64,000 bases of DNA from Guptibacillus hwajinpoensis. GTDB lineage: Bacteria; Bacillota; Bacilli; Bacillales; Guptibacillaceae. Made by a program: the position numbers and the translations under genes. This document shows, one piece after another, positions 38,462 through 53,420 of the stretch. The stretch covers positions 186,001 through 250,000 of the forward strand of contig NZ_JAIVAE010000006.1 in NCBI RefSeq assembly GCF_020171785.1. The letters are read 5' to 3'. Position 1 is the first letter of the stretch; the number at the start of each line of letters is the position of its first letter. The notes beneath the pieces are model-generated. The model was not told where the DNA came from. It ran no database searches and saw only the letters and a list, made by a program, of their open reading frames with translations.

Positions 38462-39757
38462 ATGGAATTAGGATTGATACAAAAGCAGACAACGAAACTA
38501 GTCATGACAACCCAGTTGCATCAAGCGATTTCTATACTCCAATATTCTACGGCTGAATTACTGGAGTACGTGAAAGAACAGGCTCTTGAAAATCCACTTA
38601 TTGAATTACAGTCACCATCATGGGAGAGCGGCGTTCGTTCTTCAAAACGTTCCTACGAGAATGGGACTAGACAAGACCCGCTGGAATATGCGGAAACAAG
38701 AAGAAGTCTGCACGATGAGCTTCACGAGCAGACGAGGTGCATAAACCTTCCAAAAAAAATAACTGGAATTGTCCATTATTTAATTGATAACATCGATGAA
38801 AGTGGCTACTTACGAATCAACGAAACAGAAGTGATGAGTTGTTTAGACTGTGACAAATTTGAGTTAACTGAAGCGATACGACAGGTTCAGTTACTCGACC
38901 CTCCAGGTATAGGGGCTCGCTCTTTATCGGAATGTCTTTCTTTACAGCTAAATCAAGAGGGGGAGGTCTTTGAACTTGCTCGATTGCTCGTATCTGATCA
39001 TTTGAAAGCGTTAGCAGAAAAGAAATACCGTGAGCTTTCGAAGCAGTACCACGTTCCTGTCGAGCACATTCAACAGGCGGCAGATTTGGTAGCAGACCTT
39101 GACCCGCGTCCAGGAACGAAGTGGTTTACTGAGAAAACAACGTACATCGTACCGGATGTTATGATCCAAGAGAAAAATGGACGATTTACGGTTACACTGC
39201 TTGATGATGATTTGCCGGCAATGAAAGTGAGCAACACGTATCGTTCATTTAAACATAATGAAGCAGCCGACTATTTGAAGGACAAATACCAGCAAGTCAG
39301 CTGGTTAATGAAAAGCATTGAACAAAGAAAGCAGACGTTAAGGGCAATTATGGGCGTTGTGATTGTCCATCAACAAGGATTTTTAAGAAATGGCATGAGT
39401 GACCTTGTACCGATCACATTGAAAGAAGTAGCTAATGAAGCTCATGTCCATGAATCGACAGTAAGTCGGGCAATTAAAAGTAAATATGTTCAAACGCCAC
39501 ATGGTTTGTACCCACTAAAAGATTTATTCACTTCAAAGTTAGCGAGTGAATCTGGGGAAGGGGCTTCTTCTTCCAGTGTTAAGCTCTTTATTAAAGAACT
39601 TGTGGAGAATGAGAATAAACTCAAACCGTTATCAGACCAGAAAATTGTAGAAGCTCTTCATATCCAGCGTGGAATTGAAGTATCAAGACGAACAATTGCA
39701 AAATATCGAGACGAATTAAAGATCTTAAGTTCATCTAAGCGAAAGCGATTTACGTAA
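38462..39757 (+). CDS. rpoN: RNA polymerase sigma-54 factor RpoN (SigL)
   Basis: 431 residues. Region I: glutamine/leucine-rich activator-response segment LGLIQKQTTKLVMTTQLHQAISILQ. Core-binding domain ~60-240. HTH ~355-375 (LKEVANEAHVHESTVSRAIK). C-terminal RpoN box RRTIAKYRDELKI (conserved ARRTVAKYRE) that contacts the -24 element. It recognises -12/-24 promoters and needs AAA+ activators; in Bacillus it controls levanase, acetoin and amino-acid catabolism genes. GGTGGAGGG precedes the ATG. Followed by a glutaredoxin-like gene and the cggR operon. Confidence 0.96.
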   Translation: MELGLIQKQTTKLVMTTQLHQAISILQYSTAELLEYVKEQALENPLIELQSPSWESGVRSSKRSYENGTRQDPLEYAETRRSLHDELHEQTRCINLPKKITGIVHYLIDNIDESGYLRINETEVMSCLDCDKFELTEAIRQVQLLDPPGIGARSLSECLSLQLNQEGEVFELARLLVSDHLKALAEKKYRELSKQYHVPVEHIQQAADLVADLDPRPGTKWFTEKTTYIVPDVMIQEKNGRFTVTLLDDDLPAMKVSNTYRSFKHNEAADYLKDKYQQVSWLMKSIEQRKQTLRAIMGVVIVHQQGFLRNGMSDLVPITLKEVANEAHVHESTVSRAIKSKYVQTPHGLYPLKDLFTSKLASESGEGASSSSVKLFIKELVENENKLKPLSDQKIVEALHIQRGIEVSRRTIAKYRDELKILSSSKRKRFT

Positions 39758-39841
39758 CAGCTGCCGGGAAGGTGGCTCTTTTTTTGCGTTTAAATACCTT
39801 GTTAAGTAAACTAGAAAATTGAAAGAAGGGAGGTTTAATTG

Positions 39842-40078
39842 ATGAGTAAATCGGTTACTTTATATTCGAAGGCGACATGTCCACTTTGTGATGAAGCAGC
39901 TTATCTTCTTGAGGAGTTACAGGAGGAAGTGACGTTCTCACTACAAACGGTAGATATTTATAGTGATGAGGCGCTCTTGGAAAAATTTATGCTCATGATT
40001 CCAGTTGTCGAAATCGAAGGTGAAATCGTAGATTATGGTCAAATCTCAAAAAAAACAATAAGAAAACGCTTACTTTAA
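39842..40078 (+). CDS. Glutaredoxin-like protein (DUF836 family)
   Basis: 78 residues, thioredoxin fold. CPLC active-site motif in YSKATCPLCDEAAYLL (~residues 13-16), cis-Pro in MIPVVEIEGEIV. Such short glutaredoxin-like proteins, often downstream of sigL in Bacillaceae, probably reduce disulfides, but the partner is unknown. ATG 39842 with GGGAGG upstream; a TTG one codon earlier is also possible. About 85 bp after rpoN. Confidence 0.85.
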   Translation: MSKSVTLYSKATCPLCDEAAYLLEELQEEVTFSLQTVDIYSDEALLEKFMLMIPVVEIEGEIVDYGQISKKTIRKRLL

Positions 40079-40097
40079 AATTTTAAGTATAACATAG

Positions 40098-40126
40098 TTG
40101 CCCATGCTTTTGGCAACTGCTACAAT
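40098..40126 (+). promoter_or_regulatory. Sigma-A promoter of the cggR-gapA operon
   Basis: TTGCCC (40098-40103), 17 nt, TACAAT (40121-40126). A 7-bp inverted repeat AGTTGCC / GGCAACT (40097-40118) covers the -35 and spacer. Confidence 0.8.
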
Positions 40127-40157
40127 GAAAACTGTAAGAAGTTCTTTTTGATCCAGG

Positions 40158-40193
40158 TGGGACTGAAAATGTCTAAGCGGGACATATTACGTC
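40158..40193. promoter_or_regulatory. CggR operator (tandem direct repeats)
   Basis: Two blocks of the form CGGGAC-N6-TGTC separated by four bases. First block TGGGAC-N6-TGTC (40158-40173), second CGGGAC-N6-CGTC (40178-40193). This is the arrangement described for the B. subtilis cggR operator, with two mismatches in 20 defined positions. It lies ~30-65 bp downstream of the -10, as a transcription roadblock. Confidence 0.9.
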
Positions 40194-40228
40194 TCGGGAA
40201 AAAAGAAGAACAGCAGGGGAGACGAATT

Positions 40229-42315
<2,087 letters not shown>

Positions 42316-42332
42316 TAAGAATTGTTAATAGA

Positions 42333-42364
42333 GGAGGAGGAAGTCTTGGGCCTTCCTCCTTTTC
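42333..42364 (+). terminator. Terminator between gapA and pgk
   Basis: AGGAGGAAG / CTTCCTCCT 9-bp stem, 8-nt loop, only four T. Probably partial, since pgk and downstream genes are normally co-transcribed with gapA. Confidence 0.7.
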
Positions 42365-42440
42365 CATTGTCTTTACTAACGATATAGCTTTATTTAAAAG
42401 GTGAACCTTTTAAAACTTTGTGCAGAGGAGGACGTGCGTG

Positions 42441-43625
42441 ATGAACAAAAAATCAATTCGTGACGTTGAGTTAAAAGGCAAAAAGGTATTCTGCCGCGTG
42501 GATTTCAATGTACCTATGGAAGATGGAAAGGTAACAGATGAAACGCGCATTAAAGCAGCACTTCCTACGATCAAGCATTTGTCTGATCAGGGAGCGAAAG
42601 TCATTCTTGCAAGCCACCTTGGACGTCCAAAAGGTGAAGCTGTTGATGAGCTACGTCTTGATCCGGTTGCAGACCGCTTAAGCGACCTCATTGGCAAAAC
42701 CGTTACAAAAACAGATGCAGTCTATGGTGAAGAAGTTGACCGTGCGATTGCAGATCTAGAAGATGGCGACCTTCTTCTTATTGAGAATGTTCGTTTCGAA
42801 GCTGGAGAAGAGAAGAATGATGAAGACCTTGCGAAAAAATTTGCTGCAATGGCAGATCTTTACGTAAATGATGCTTTTGGCGCAGCACACCGTGCTCACG
42901 CTTCAACAGAAGGTATCGCTCATCATATTCCTGCTGTAGCTGGTTTTCTTATGGAGAAAGAACTTGAAGTTCTTGGAAGTGCTCTAACAGAACCTTCCCG
43001 TCCATTCACAGCTATTGTTGGTGGAGCAAAAGTAAAAGATAAAATCGGTGTGATTGATCACCTACTTGATAAAGTAGATAACTTGATCATCGGTGGTGGT
43101 CTTGCTTATACATTTGTAAAAGCACTTGGCCATGAAGTTGGTTTGTCTCTTCTTGAGGAAGATAAAATCGATCTAGCGAAATCATTCATGGATAAAGCAA
43201 AAGAAAAAGGCGTCAATTTCTATATGCCACAAGACGTTATCATTGGTGATGATTTCTCAAATGATGCCAACACGAAAGTGGTAAGCATTGAAGAAATTCC
43301 TTCCGATTGGGAAGCTCTTGATATCGGACCGAAAACGAGAGAAACGTATAGCAAAGTAATCGCTGACTCGAAACTCGTTATCTGGAACGGACCAATGGGG
43401 GTATTTGAACTAGACGTTTATGCTAATGGTACGAAAGCAGTAGCTGAAGCACTTGCGAACGCAGAAGATACGTATTCCGTTATTGGTGGCGGTGACTCTG
43501 CAGCAGCGGTTGAGAAATTTGGCTATGCTGATCAAATGAGCCACATCTCTACTGGTGGCGGTGCTTCTCTTGAGTTCATGGAAGGCAAAGAACTTCCAGG
43601 TGTTGTCGCACTTAACGACAAATAA
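42441..43625 (+). CDS. pgk: Phosphoglycerate kinase
   Basis: 394 residues, the standard bacterial length. Substrate motif [32 protein letters not shown], and nucleotide-binding [26 protein letters not shown] and [13 protein letters not shown]. Produces ATP from 1,3-bisphosphoglycerate. ATG 42441 with GGAGGA upstream; an earlier in-frame start at 42420 covers that site. Third gene of the glycolytic operon. Confidence 0.98.
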   Translation: MNKKSIRDVELKGKKVFCRVDFNVPMEDGKVTDETRIKAALPTIKHLSDQGAKVILASHLGRPKGEAVDELRLDPVADRLSDLIGKTVTKTDAVYGEEVDRAIADLEDGDLLLIENVRFEAGEEKNDEDLAKKFAAMADLYVNDAFGAAHRAHASTEGIAHHIPAVAGFLMEKELEVLGSALTEPSRPFTAIVGGAKVKDKIGVIDHLLDKVDNLIIGGGLAYTFVKALGHEVGLSLLEEDKIDLAKSFMDKAKEKGVNFYMPQDVIIGDDFSNDANTKVVSIEEIPSDWEALDIGPKTRETYSKVIADSKLVIWNGPMGVFELDVYANGTKAVAEALANAEDTYSVIGGGDSAAAVEKFGYADQMSHISTGGGASLEFMEGKELPGVVALNDK

Positions 43626-43660
43626 AATACTTATGTTTTTAATCTTATAAAGGATGGTGA

Positions 43661-45953
<2,293 letters not shown>

Positions 45954-45973
45954 CTTACATTTAAAGGAGATGA

Positions 45974-47269
<1,296 letters not shown>

Positions 47270-47277
47270 GTTGAATT

Positions 47278-47305
47278 ACCCCGCGTGATAACGCGGGGTT
47301 TTTTA
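47278..47305 (+). terminator. Terminator of the glycolytic operon
   Basis: ACCCCGCGT / ACGCGGGGT perfect 9-bp stem with a GATA loop and six T. Confidence 0.93.
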
Positions 47306-47379
47306 ATGGGTTCTTTTCTTTAAAAGTGATTTTGTTTTGAGAACGGGTTTGAATGACGAGCCATATTTTGTAGTTCATT

Positions 47380-47440
47380 GTAGCGGAAGGTGCTCGACGC
47401 TCGCACCGCGGAAAGCGACCACCTGGAGCTCAAATCAGCC
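47380..47440. repeat. Probable degenerate Bacillaceae intergenic palindromic repeat
   Basis: GC-rich block in the 343-bp eno-secG gap: TAGCGGAAGGTGCTCGACGC, then GCACCGCGGAAAGCG and CACCTGGAGC. It holds nested dyads (GGTGC..GCACC and AGGTG..CACCT). The GCGGAAGG..GGAAAGCG..CTGGAGC pattern resembles dispersed repeats I remember from Bacillaceae genomes. The remainder of the gap carries the eno terminator and AT-rich sequence before secG. Confidence 0.5.
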
Positions 47441-47612
47441 ACCACTCTTATCGGAACGACGTCTACTAAAACAGTCGTTACCGTTCAAGAAGTGTTAACA
47501 CAATGTTAAGAAGGTATGAGAATGTCCTGTATTACCGAAATAGATTGCTTTTACTGAAAAAATTATGGTAAATTTATAGTATTGGAAAGGCTATAGTCCG
47601 GGAGGTGGAATC

Positions 47613-47843
47613 ATGCATCTTGCAGCAACAATTGCATTAGTTATCGTTTCAATCTTACTTATTACTGTCGTCTTGCTTCAGTCAGGTAAAAGCGCCGGAT
47701 TATCAGGAGCGATTACGGGTGGAGCTGAGCAACTATTCGGAAAGCAGAAGGCCCGCGGTTTTGAAGCGGTTTTAAATAGAGTAACGGTAGTACTTGCCGT
47801 ATTGTTCTTTGTTCTTTCAATTCTCGTTGCCTATCTTGTGTAA
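47613..47843 (+). CDS. secG: Preprotein translocase subunit SecG
   Basis: 76 residues. Two membrane helices: [17 protein letters not shown] and [17 protein letters not shown]. They flank the conserved cytosolic loop [28 protein letters not shown]. Third component of the SecYEG channel. GGGAGGTGG ribosome binding site. The order secG-est-rnr-smpB-ssrA is conserved in Bacillus. Confidence 0.96.
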   Translation: MHLAATIALVIVSILLITVVLLQSGKSAGLSGAITGGAEQLFGKQKARGFEAVLNRVTVVLAVLFFVLSILVAYLV

Positions 47844-47854
47844 CGATAGTGAGA

Positions 47855-47888
47855 AAGCAGCAGGTGTTGAGTCACTTGCTGCTTTTTT
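47855..47888 (+). terminator. Terminator after secG
   Basis: AGCAGCAGGTG / CACTTGCTGCT 11-bp stem with one G-U, 6-nt loop, then six T. Confidence 0.88.
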
Positions 47889-48069
47889 CTTTGGAGGAAG
47901 CGAAAAGGAAGTTTTTTGTCGAATGGATCAGGGAAATAAGCTATGAGAACGAATTCCTTTTGCCTTCCGACTGAAACAGGTAAAATGCAGATAAAGACCT
48001 CATGAGACTGGATATTTCGTTTTTTGTGGGTCAAACTAACAGGTAGTTGATTTAGAGGAGGATCACATC

Positions 48070-48816
48070 ATGAAAGTAGTAGCACCAAAGCCATTTACAT
48101 TCGAGGGAGGCAATCGCGCGGTATTAATGTTGCATGGCTTTACTGGTAATTCAGCAGATGTACGAATGATGGGACGTTATTTGCAGGAAAGAGGCTATAC
48201 ATGCCACGCACCGCAGTATGAGGGACATGGTGTTCCACCTGAACAGCTCGTTCATACGGGTCCACAAGATTGGTGGAAAAACGTCACTGAAGGGTATGAA
48301 AAGTTGAAAAGCATGGGTCATGATGAAATTGCGGTTGTCGGCTTATCACTTGGAGGCGTATTTTCTTTAAAGCTCGGTTATACTGTTCCTGTAAAGGGAA
48401 TCGTGCCCATGTGTGCCCCGATGGATATGAAAGACGAAGAAACCATGTATCAAGGTGTCCTTTCCTATGCGAGAGAATACAAGAAATTTGAACGAAAAAC
48501 TCCTGAACAAATTGAAGAGGAAATGGAAGCTTTCAAAGAAACGCCAATGAATACGCTTGGAGAACTTCGAGACTTAATCTATGATGTGCGTGATAACATT
48601 GATATGATTTATGCGCCAACATTCGTGGTACAGGCAAGACATGATGAGATGATTAATACAGAAAGTGCTAACGTGATTCATGATCATGTTGAATCGGATG
48701 AAAAGAGCTTGAAATGGTACGAGAATTCCACGCATGCGATTACGCTTGGAAAAGAGAAAGAAGTGCTTCATCAAGATGTCCACGCGTTTCTCGATGGACT
48801 TGATTGGTCTGAATAA
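48070..48816 (+). CDS. est: Carboxylesterase Est (YvaK, Est30 family)
   Basis: 248 residues, alpha/beta hydrolase. Oxyanion loop [12 protein letters not shown], nucleophile Ser93 in GLSLGG, Asp192 (ARHDEMIN) and His222 (NSTHAITL). Related to Est30 of Geobacillus, hydrolysing short and medium chain esters; the natural substrate is unknown. AGGAGG ribosome binding site. It lies between secG and rnr, a position conserved in Bacillus, suggesting a housekeeping role. Confidence 0.93.
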   Translation: MKVVAPKPFTFEGGNRAVLMLHGFTGNSADVRMMGRYLQERGYTCHAPQYEGHGVPPEQLVHTGPQDWWKNVTEGYEKLKSMGHDEIAVVGLSLGGVFSLKLGYTVPVKGIVPMCAPMDMKDEETMYQGVLSYAREYKKFERKTPEQIEEEMEAFKETPMNTLGELRDLIYDVRDNIDMIYAPTFVVQARHDEMINTESANVIHDHVESDEKSLKWYENSTHAITLGKEKEVLHQDVHAFLDGLDWSE

Positions 48817-48854
48817 CCTATGGATATATGTTACTAGAAAGAAGGTGGAAGACA

Positions 48855-51182
48855 ATGGCAGAAGAACATGAACAGAAGATATTGAGCTTCATGAAGGACG
48901 AGGCATATAAGCCGCTAACCGTTCAGGAGCTTGAAGAAGTATTTGGTGTAAAAGATTCAAGCGAATTTAAAGAATTCGTCAAAACATTAAACAGTATGGA
49001 AGATGAAGGATTAATCGTTCGCACAAGAAGCAATCGCTACGGGATTCCTGAGAAAATGAACCTTGTTCGCGGAAAGTTACAGGTCCACGCTAAAGGGTTT
49101 GCTTTCCTTATTGCTGATAGCGATACTGGCGAGAAAGATGTCTACATTAATCAGGGTGATCTAGAAGGAGCAATGAACGGTGACCGCGTCATTGTAAGAC
49201 TTCATCAGAAATCTTCTGGCACTCGTCCAGAGGGCACTGTGATACGTATCATCGAGCGTGGTGTGAAACGCACAGTTGGTACATATTCTGATAGCAAGCA
49301 TTTTGGATTTGTTATCGCCGATGATAAACGAATTCCACACGACATTTTTATTCCCAAAGGAGCTACTGGCGGTGCAGTAGACGGTCATAAAGTCGTCGTC
49401 GAGATCACAAAATATCCAGAAGGACGTATGAGCGCGGAAGGTCGCATTACTGAAATTCTTGGGCATAAAAACGATCCAGGCGTTGATATTCTGTCCATTA
49501 TTTATAAACATGAACTGCCGGGTGAATTTCCTGAAGCTGCGATGGAGCAGGCTCACAAAACACCTGATCAAATTGATGAAAAAGAGATTGAAGGAAGACG
49601 GGACCTTCGCGAAGAAACAATTGTCACGATCGACGGGGCAGATGCGAAGGATCTGGATGACGCTGTTAACGTTGTAAAGCTTCCAAACGGCAACTATAAG
49701 CTTGGTGTTCACATCGCAGACGTAACGTATTACGTAACAGAAAACTCTCCAATTGATCAGGAAGCGCTTGATCGCGGTACGAGTGTGTATCTTGTCGATC
49801 GCGTGATTCCAATGATTCCACACCGCTTATCAAACGGAATTTGTAGTTTAAATCCTCAAGTGGATCGCTTAACAATTTCGTGTGAGATGGAAATTACAAC
49901 ACAAGGGGAAGTTGTGAACCATGAGATTTTCCCAAGTGTGATCCGTACAAATGAACGTATGACGTATACAGATGTGCGTAAAATTCTTCAGCGTGAAGAC
50001 GATGACGTGTTAGAGCGATATAAATCTCTCGTTCCATTCTTCGATAGCATGGGAGAACTAGCTGAAATTTTAAGAAAAGGTCGTTTCGAACGAGGTGCAA
50101 TTGATTTTGATTTTGCAGAAGCAAAAGTGCTCGTCGATGAAGAAGGAGCCCCTCAAGAGATTGTTCAACGAGAACGCTCGGTAGCTGAACGCTTAATTGA
50201 AGAATTTATGCTTGTCGCCAATGAAACTGTTGCACAACATTTTCACTTTATGGAAGTACCGTTCATGTACCGTATTCACGAAGATCCAGATGCAGACAAG
50301 CTAAATACGTTTTTTGAATTTATCACGAACTTTGGCTACGTTGTACGCGGGAATGCGAATACCGTACACCCACGTGCCCTGCAAAAGCTTCTTGAAGAAG
50401 TGAAGGGAGAGCCTGAAGAAGCTGTTATTAGTAAAGTAATGCTTCGTTCGATGCAACAGGCAAAATACTTCCCTGAAAGTCTAGGTCACTTTGGGTTATC
50501 GACAGATTTCTATACGCATTTCACATCACCAATCCGTCGTTATCCTGACTTAATCGTACACCGTTTAATCCGTACGTACCTATTTGAGAAAAAACTGGAT
50601 AACCAGACAACTTCAAAGTGGGGCGAAGCACTTGGTGAAATTGCTCAGCACGCTTCCGCGATGGAACGTCGAGCAGTTGACGCTGAACGCGAAACTGATG
50701 ATCTGAAAAAAGCTGAGTTTATGAAAGATAAAATCGGGGAAGAGTTCGAAGGTGTCATTAGTGGTGTAACGAACTTCGGTTTGTTTGTAGAGTTGCCAAA
50801 TACGATTGAAGGTCTTGTTCACGTTAGTTATTTAACCGATGACTACTACCATTACGATGAAGGTGCTTATGCAATGATCGGTGAACGTACCGGTAACGTA
50901 TACCGCATCGGTGATGAAATCGCCATTCGCGTCTTAAATGTGAATATTGATGAGCGAGCAATTGACTTCGAAATAGTGGGGATGAAGCCACCGAAAGAGC
51001 GTCGTCGTAGAGAAAGTCCAAAAGTCATTGAAGGCGGAAAGCGCAAGAAGCGTGGAAAGTCCTCAAATAAAACAACAGATGCAGGGAAGAAAAAGCGTAA
51101 GTTCTCTCCGCCAAAGGATGGTCAGGGAACGAAAAAGAAACCGAAAAACAAAAAGAAAAAGCGTCGCAATAACAATGCCTAA
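48855..51182 (+). CDS. rnr: Ribonuclease R
   Basis: 775 residues, 3'-5' exoribonuclease of the RNase II family. N-terminal winged helix ([20 protein letters not shown]), two cold-shock domains (~65-220), RNB catalytic domain with [16 protein letters not shown] (four Asp), S1 domain (~620-705: [20 protein letters not shown]). A Lys/Arg-rich tail ([12 protein letters not shown]... [16 protein letters not shown]) is used in tmRNA-linked non-stop mRNA decay. ATG 48855 with AAGGTGG upstream. It functions together with the smpB-ssrA pair directly downstream. Confidence 0.97.
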   Translation: MAEEHEQKILSFMKDEAYKPLTVQELEEVFGVKDSSEFKEFVKTLNSMEDEGLIVRTRSNRYGIPEKMNLVRGKLQVHAKGFAFLIADSDTGEKDVYINQGDLEGAMNGDRVIVRLHQKSSGTRPEGTVIRIIERGVKRTVGTYSDSKHFGFVIADDKRIPHDIFIPKGATGGAVDGHKVVVEITKYPEGRMSAEGRITEILGHKNDPGVDILSIIYKHELPGEFPEAAMEQAHKTPDQIDEKEIEGRRDLREETIVTIDGADAKDLDDAVNVVKLPNGNYKLGVHIADVTYYVTENSPIDQEALDRGTSVYLVDRVIPMIPHRLSNGICSLNPQVDRLTISCEMEITTQGEVVNHEIFPSVIRTNERMTYTDVRKILQREDDDVLERYKSLVPFFDSMGELAEILRKGRFERGAIDFDFAEAKVLVDEEGAPQEIVQRERSVAERLIEEFMLVANETVAQHFHFMEVPFMYRIHEDPDADKLNTFFEFITNFGYVVRGNANTVHPRALQKLLEEVKGEPEEAVISKVMLRSMQQAKYFPESLGHFGLSTDFYTHFTSPIRRYPDLIVHRLIRTYLFEKKLDNQTTSKWGEALGEIAQHASAMERRAVDAERETDDLKKAEFMKDKIGEEFEGVISGVTNFGLFVELPNTIEGLVHVSYLTDDYYHYDEGAYAMIGERTGNVYRIGDEIAIRVLNVNIDERAIDFEIVGMKPPKERRRRESPKVIEGGKRKKRGKSSNKTTDAGKKKRKFSPPKDGQGTKKKPKNKKKKRRNNNA

Positions 51183-51204
51183 TTAGCTTAATTTTAATCA
51201 CGGC

Positions 51205-51237
51205 GGTCAGAGTAAGTCATCTTGACTTATTCTGACC
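51205..51237. other. 15-bp dyad overlapping the smpB promoter
   Basis: GGTCAGAGTAAGTCA and TGACTTATTCTGACC are inverted around TCT, with one G-U or mismatch. The second arm contains most of the smpB -35 hexamer. There is no T tract after it on the plus strand. Confidence 0.75.
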
Positions 51238-51250
51238 AAATTGATATACT
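51222..51250 (+). promoter_or_regulatory. Sigma-A promoter of smpB
   Basis: TTGACT (51222-51227), 17 nt, TATACT (51245-51250), 30 bp before the ATG. Confidence 0.85.
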
Positions 51251-51280
51251 GGAGTTCGACGCTTGAGAGGGGGGACGGTC

Positions 51281-51748
51281 ATGCCAAAAGGTGATGGTGG
51301 ACTCATTGCACAAAATAAGAAAGCTAGACACGATTATTCCGTTATTGAAACATATGAAGCAGGACTGGTTCTACAAGGAACTGAAATCAAATCCATCAGG
51401 GCAAGACGCGTAAACCTGAAAGACTCTCACGCCATTATCCGTAAGGGAGAAATCTTTCTTCTGAATATGCACATCAATGAATATGAGCAGGGAAATCGTT
51501 TTAACCACGATCCAACCCGAACTCGTAAGCTATTGATGAAGCGGAAAGAGATTGATAAGCTCATTGGCCTAACGAAAGAACAGGGCTACACGGTCATTCC
51601 ACTAAAAGTTTATATTAAAAATGGCTATGCGAAAGTACTTCTTGGCCTTGCGAAAGGTAAGAAAAAGTACGATAAGCGCCAGGATCTTAAAGATAAGACA
51701 ATGAAGCGTGAAGTGGACAAAGCGTTGAAAGAGCGTCAGCGGATATAG
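51281..51748 (+). CDS. smpB: SsrA-binding protein SmpB
   Basis: 155 residues, beta barrel with basic C-terminal tail. Binds tmRNA and delivers it to stalled ribosomes for trans-translation. [40 protein letters not shown] and the tail [20 protein letters not shown] are family hallmarks. ATG 51281 behind GAGGGGGGACG; the in-frame start at 51263 is at the ribosome binding site. ssrA begins ~100 bp downstream. Confidence 0.98.
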   Translation: MPKGDGGLIAQNKKARHDYSVIETYEAGLVLQGTEIKSIRARRVNLKDSHAIIRKGEIFLLNMHINEYEQGNRFNHDPTRTRKLLMKRKEIDKLIGLTKEQGYTVIPLKVYIKNGYAKVLLGLAKGKKKYDKRQDLKDKTMKREVDKALKERQRI

Positions 51749-51755
51749 TTTCCAT

Positions 51756-51783
51756 TTGATTGGAAGCTGATTTATGTTATAAT
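51756..51783 (+). promoter_or_regulatory. Promoter of ssrA
   Basis: TTGATT (51756-51761), 16 nt, TATAAT (51778-51783), about 65 bp before the mature tmRNA 5' end. Confidence 0.75.
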
Positions 51784-51849
51784 TAAAATTACCGAAACAG
51801 CAGATGAAGCTTAACTGCTTACCCGTTTTCGGTTCTCATTTTCTTACAT

Positions 51850-52208
51850 GGGGACGTTACGGATTCGACAGGGGTAGGTCGAGCTTAAGTCGCGAGTCGA
51901 GTTGGCGAGCTACGTTAAAAACGCCACGCCTATAACTGGCAAAGAAAACAACAACTTCGCACTAGCAGCGTAAGCTGTTTTGCGGTTCCTCCCTCCATCG
52001 CCCATGTGGTAGGGTAAGGGACTCAACTTAAGTGGGATACGCCAACAATCCACCGTCTGAGGAAAGTTGGAAGAGATTAACCAGACTAGCTACAAGGAAG
52101 CCTGTCGTTGGGCTGAATTGTAGTGAAACGCTAATATAACGACTACACTCGTAGAAGCTTAAGTGCCGATACTTCTGGACGTGGGTTCGACTCCCACCGT
52201 CTCCACCA
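51850..52208 (+). ncRNA. ssrA: Transfer-messenger RNA (tmRNA, SsrA)
   Basis: 359 nt. tRNA-like ends: 5' GGGGACG pairs with 3' CGTCTCC (52198-52204), then A and encoded CCA at 52206-52208; the T-arm GTGGG-TTCGACT-CCCAC is intact. The tag frame begins at GGC 51938 and reads GKENNNFALAA before TAA at 51971-51973, a normal ALAA-type degron. The last 94 nt belong to a 102-bp segment repeated at the far end of the genomic island, so the gene is intact but its 3' end is an attachment site. Confidence 0.97.
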
Positions 52209-52216
52209 AATACATA
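52115..52216 (+). repeat. Attachment site attL (102-bp direct repeat, first copy)
   Basis: 102 bp identical to 62658-62759. It starts in the tmRNA body, includes the T-arm and the CCA end, and continues 8 bp beyond. The bases on either side differ between the copies. Confidence 0.93.
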
Positions 52217-52254
52217 CGGTGGAAATACAGTAATATCAACGATTATAAAGTTAT

Positions 52255-52299
52255 GGGGTATTGAACAGGAGTTGAACTCTTGCTCAATACCCCTATTTT
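52255..52299 (+). terminator. Element-borne replacement terminator downstream of ssrA
   Basis: A very stable 38-nt hairpin: GGGGTATTGA / TCAATACCCC, one mismatch, then CAGGAGT / ACTCTTG around a TGA loop, followed by TATTTTC. It is the first strong terminator after tmRNA in the present arrangement. Confidence 0.8.
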
Positions 52300-52340
52300 C
52301 TTACTTGGGGATATCTACTACATATTTGAACTGATCATAG

Positions 52341-52372
52341 ACCTTCTAATACATCAATTAGGAGGTTTTTTT
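52341..52372 (+). terminator. Hairpin with T tract overlapping the integrase ribosome binding site
   Basis: ACCTTCTAAT / ATTAGGAGGT, 10 bp with one G-U and a 6-nt loop, then seven T. The 3' arm holds the AGGAGG used for the integrase start at 52373. Confidence 0.75.
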
Positions 52373-53353
52373 GTGATAGTTAATAACAGAAAGCACGGCA
52401 TCTTTTCTGTACCTGAGGAAGCTAGACAATTAAGCTATAACCAAGATAACAAACATAGTACAATAACAATTAAGGACGCACTGACTAACGTATTCCAACA
52501 AATGAGAGTGTCTGGTAATCGTGAACGAACAATTGAAAGTTATAATTATATTTTTAAGCAGTTTGTTGACATGACTCAGATCCAATACGTGGAAGATATT
52601 ACATTAGACAGTATTTACAGCTATCTTGATGCATTGAACGTATCAAGGGAAACAAAACTCATTCGACTTAAATCACTAAAGGCTATCCTATCCCGCTTTC
52701 ACAACAATGGTTGGGTACAGAAAAAATTCTGGTCAACTATTCAAATTAAAATTGATAAGAAGGTTAAAAAGGGGACAGCAGAAGAAGATATTAAAAAGCT
52801 CATAACTCTTATTGATCAAAGTACCTTTATAGGCTTACGAGATACCGTTGCCATACTAATGATGTACAAGACTGGAATACGTATTAGGACTATAGGAGAA
52901 TTACTGGAGCAACATATAGACTTTGATAACTTGTGTTTAAATCTTGATGGATCAATTATGAAAAATCACAACTATTTAAAGTTGCCAATTGACGATGAAC
53001 TAGCAAATATGCTTAAGGCACTCATCTATATGAATAGTAGAATCCGATCATATTATAATCGAAACAATACTAATGTATTTATCACACAAAATGGCTGCTC
53101 CTTGAATAGTAGTAAATCATCAAATAATGCTATTTCAAAGCAATTAAATAAATATAGTAAAATATATGGTTTAGAGAATATCAATGCACATGCACTTAGA
53201 AGAGCATATGCTAAGGATCTACTAAATAAGGGTGCAAGTGTACCGCTTATTAGTAAGGCTTTGGGACATTCAGATATAGCTGTCACTACACAATACTTAG
53301 AATTAGATGTAGATGAGGTAGCAAACGATTTGCGTAAATATATATATAATTAA
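52373..53353 (+). CDS. int: Tyrosine recombinase (integrase) of the island
   Basis: 326 residues, phage integrase family. N-terminal SAM-like core-binding domain (~30-125), catalytic domain ~135-326 with Arg in MMYKTGIRIRTIGELL (~residue 167), the HALRRAYAKDL box (~272), LGHSDIAVTTQYLEL with His (~298) and the nucleophile Tyr (~307). It probably recombines the tmRNA 3' end. GTG 52373 behind AGGAGG; an upstream in-frame stretch to 52280 overlaps two hairpins and is unlikely to be translated. It lies 164 bp from the tmRNA end, reading away from it. Confidence 0.92.
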   Translation: MIVNNRKHGIFSVPEEARQLSYNQDNKHSTITIKDALTNVFQQMRVSGNRERTIESYNYIFKQFVDMTQIQYVEDITLDSIYSYLDALNVSRETKLIRLKSLKAILSRFHNNGWVQKKFWSTIQIKIDKKVKKGTAEEDIKKLITLIDQSTFIGLRDTVAILMMYKTGIRIRTIGELLEQHIDFDNLCLNLDGSIMKNHNYLKLPIDDELANMLKALIYMNSRIRSYYNRNNTNVFITQNGCSLNSSKSSNNAISKQLNKYSKIYGLENINAHALRRAYAKDLLNKGASVPLISKALGHSDIAVTTQYLELDVDEVANDLRKYIYN

Positions 53354-53420
53354 CTTATGTGGAAATGTACTATTGATTATTTAATTCAATTTCGGGTGTA
53401 AGAAAGGTGATTATTTACTA

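Noticed and set aside
49161-49823. Long minus-strand open frame (220 aa) inside rnr
   Set aside because: It is antisense to a well-conserved RNase R gene, cysteine- and asparagine-rich, and lacks a ribosome binding site.
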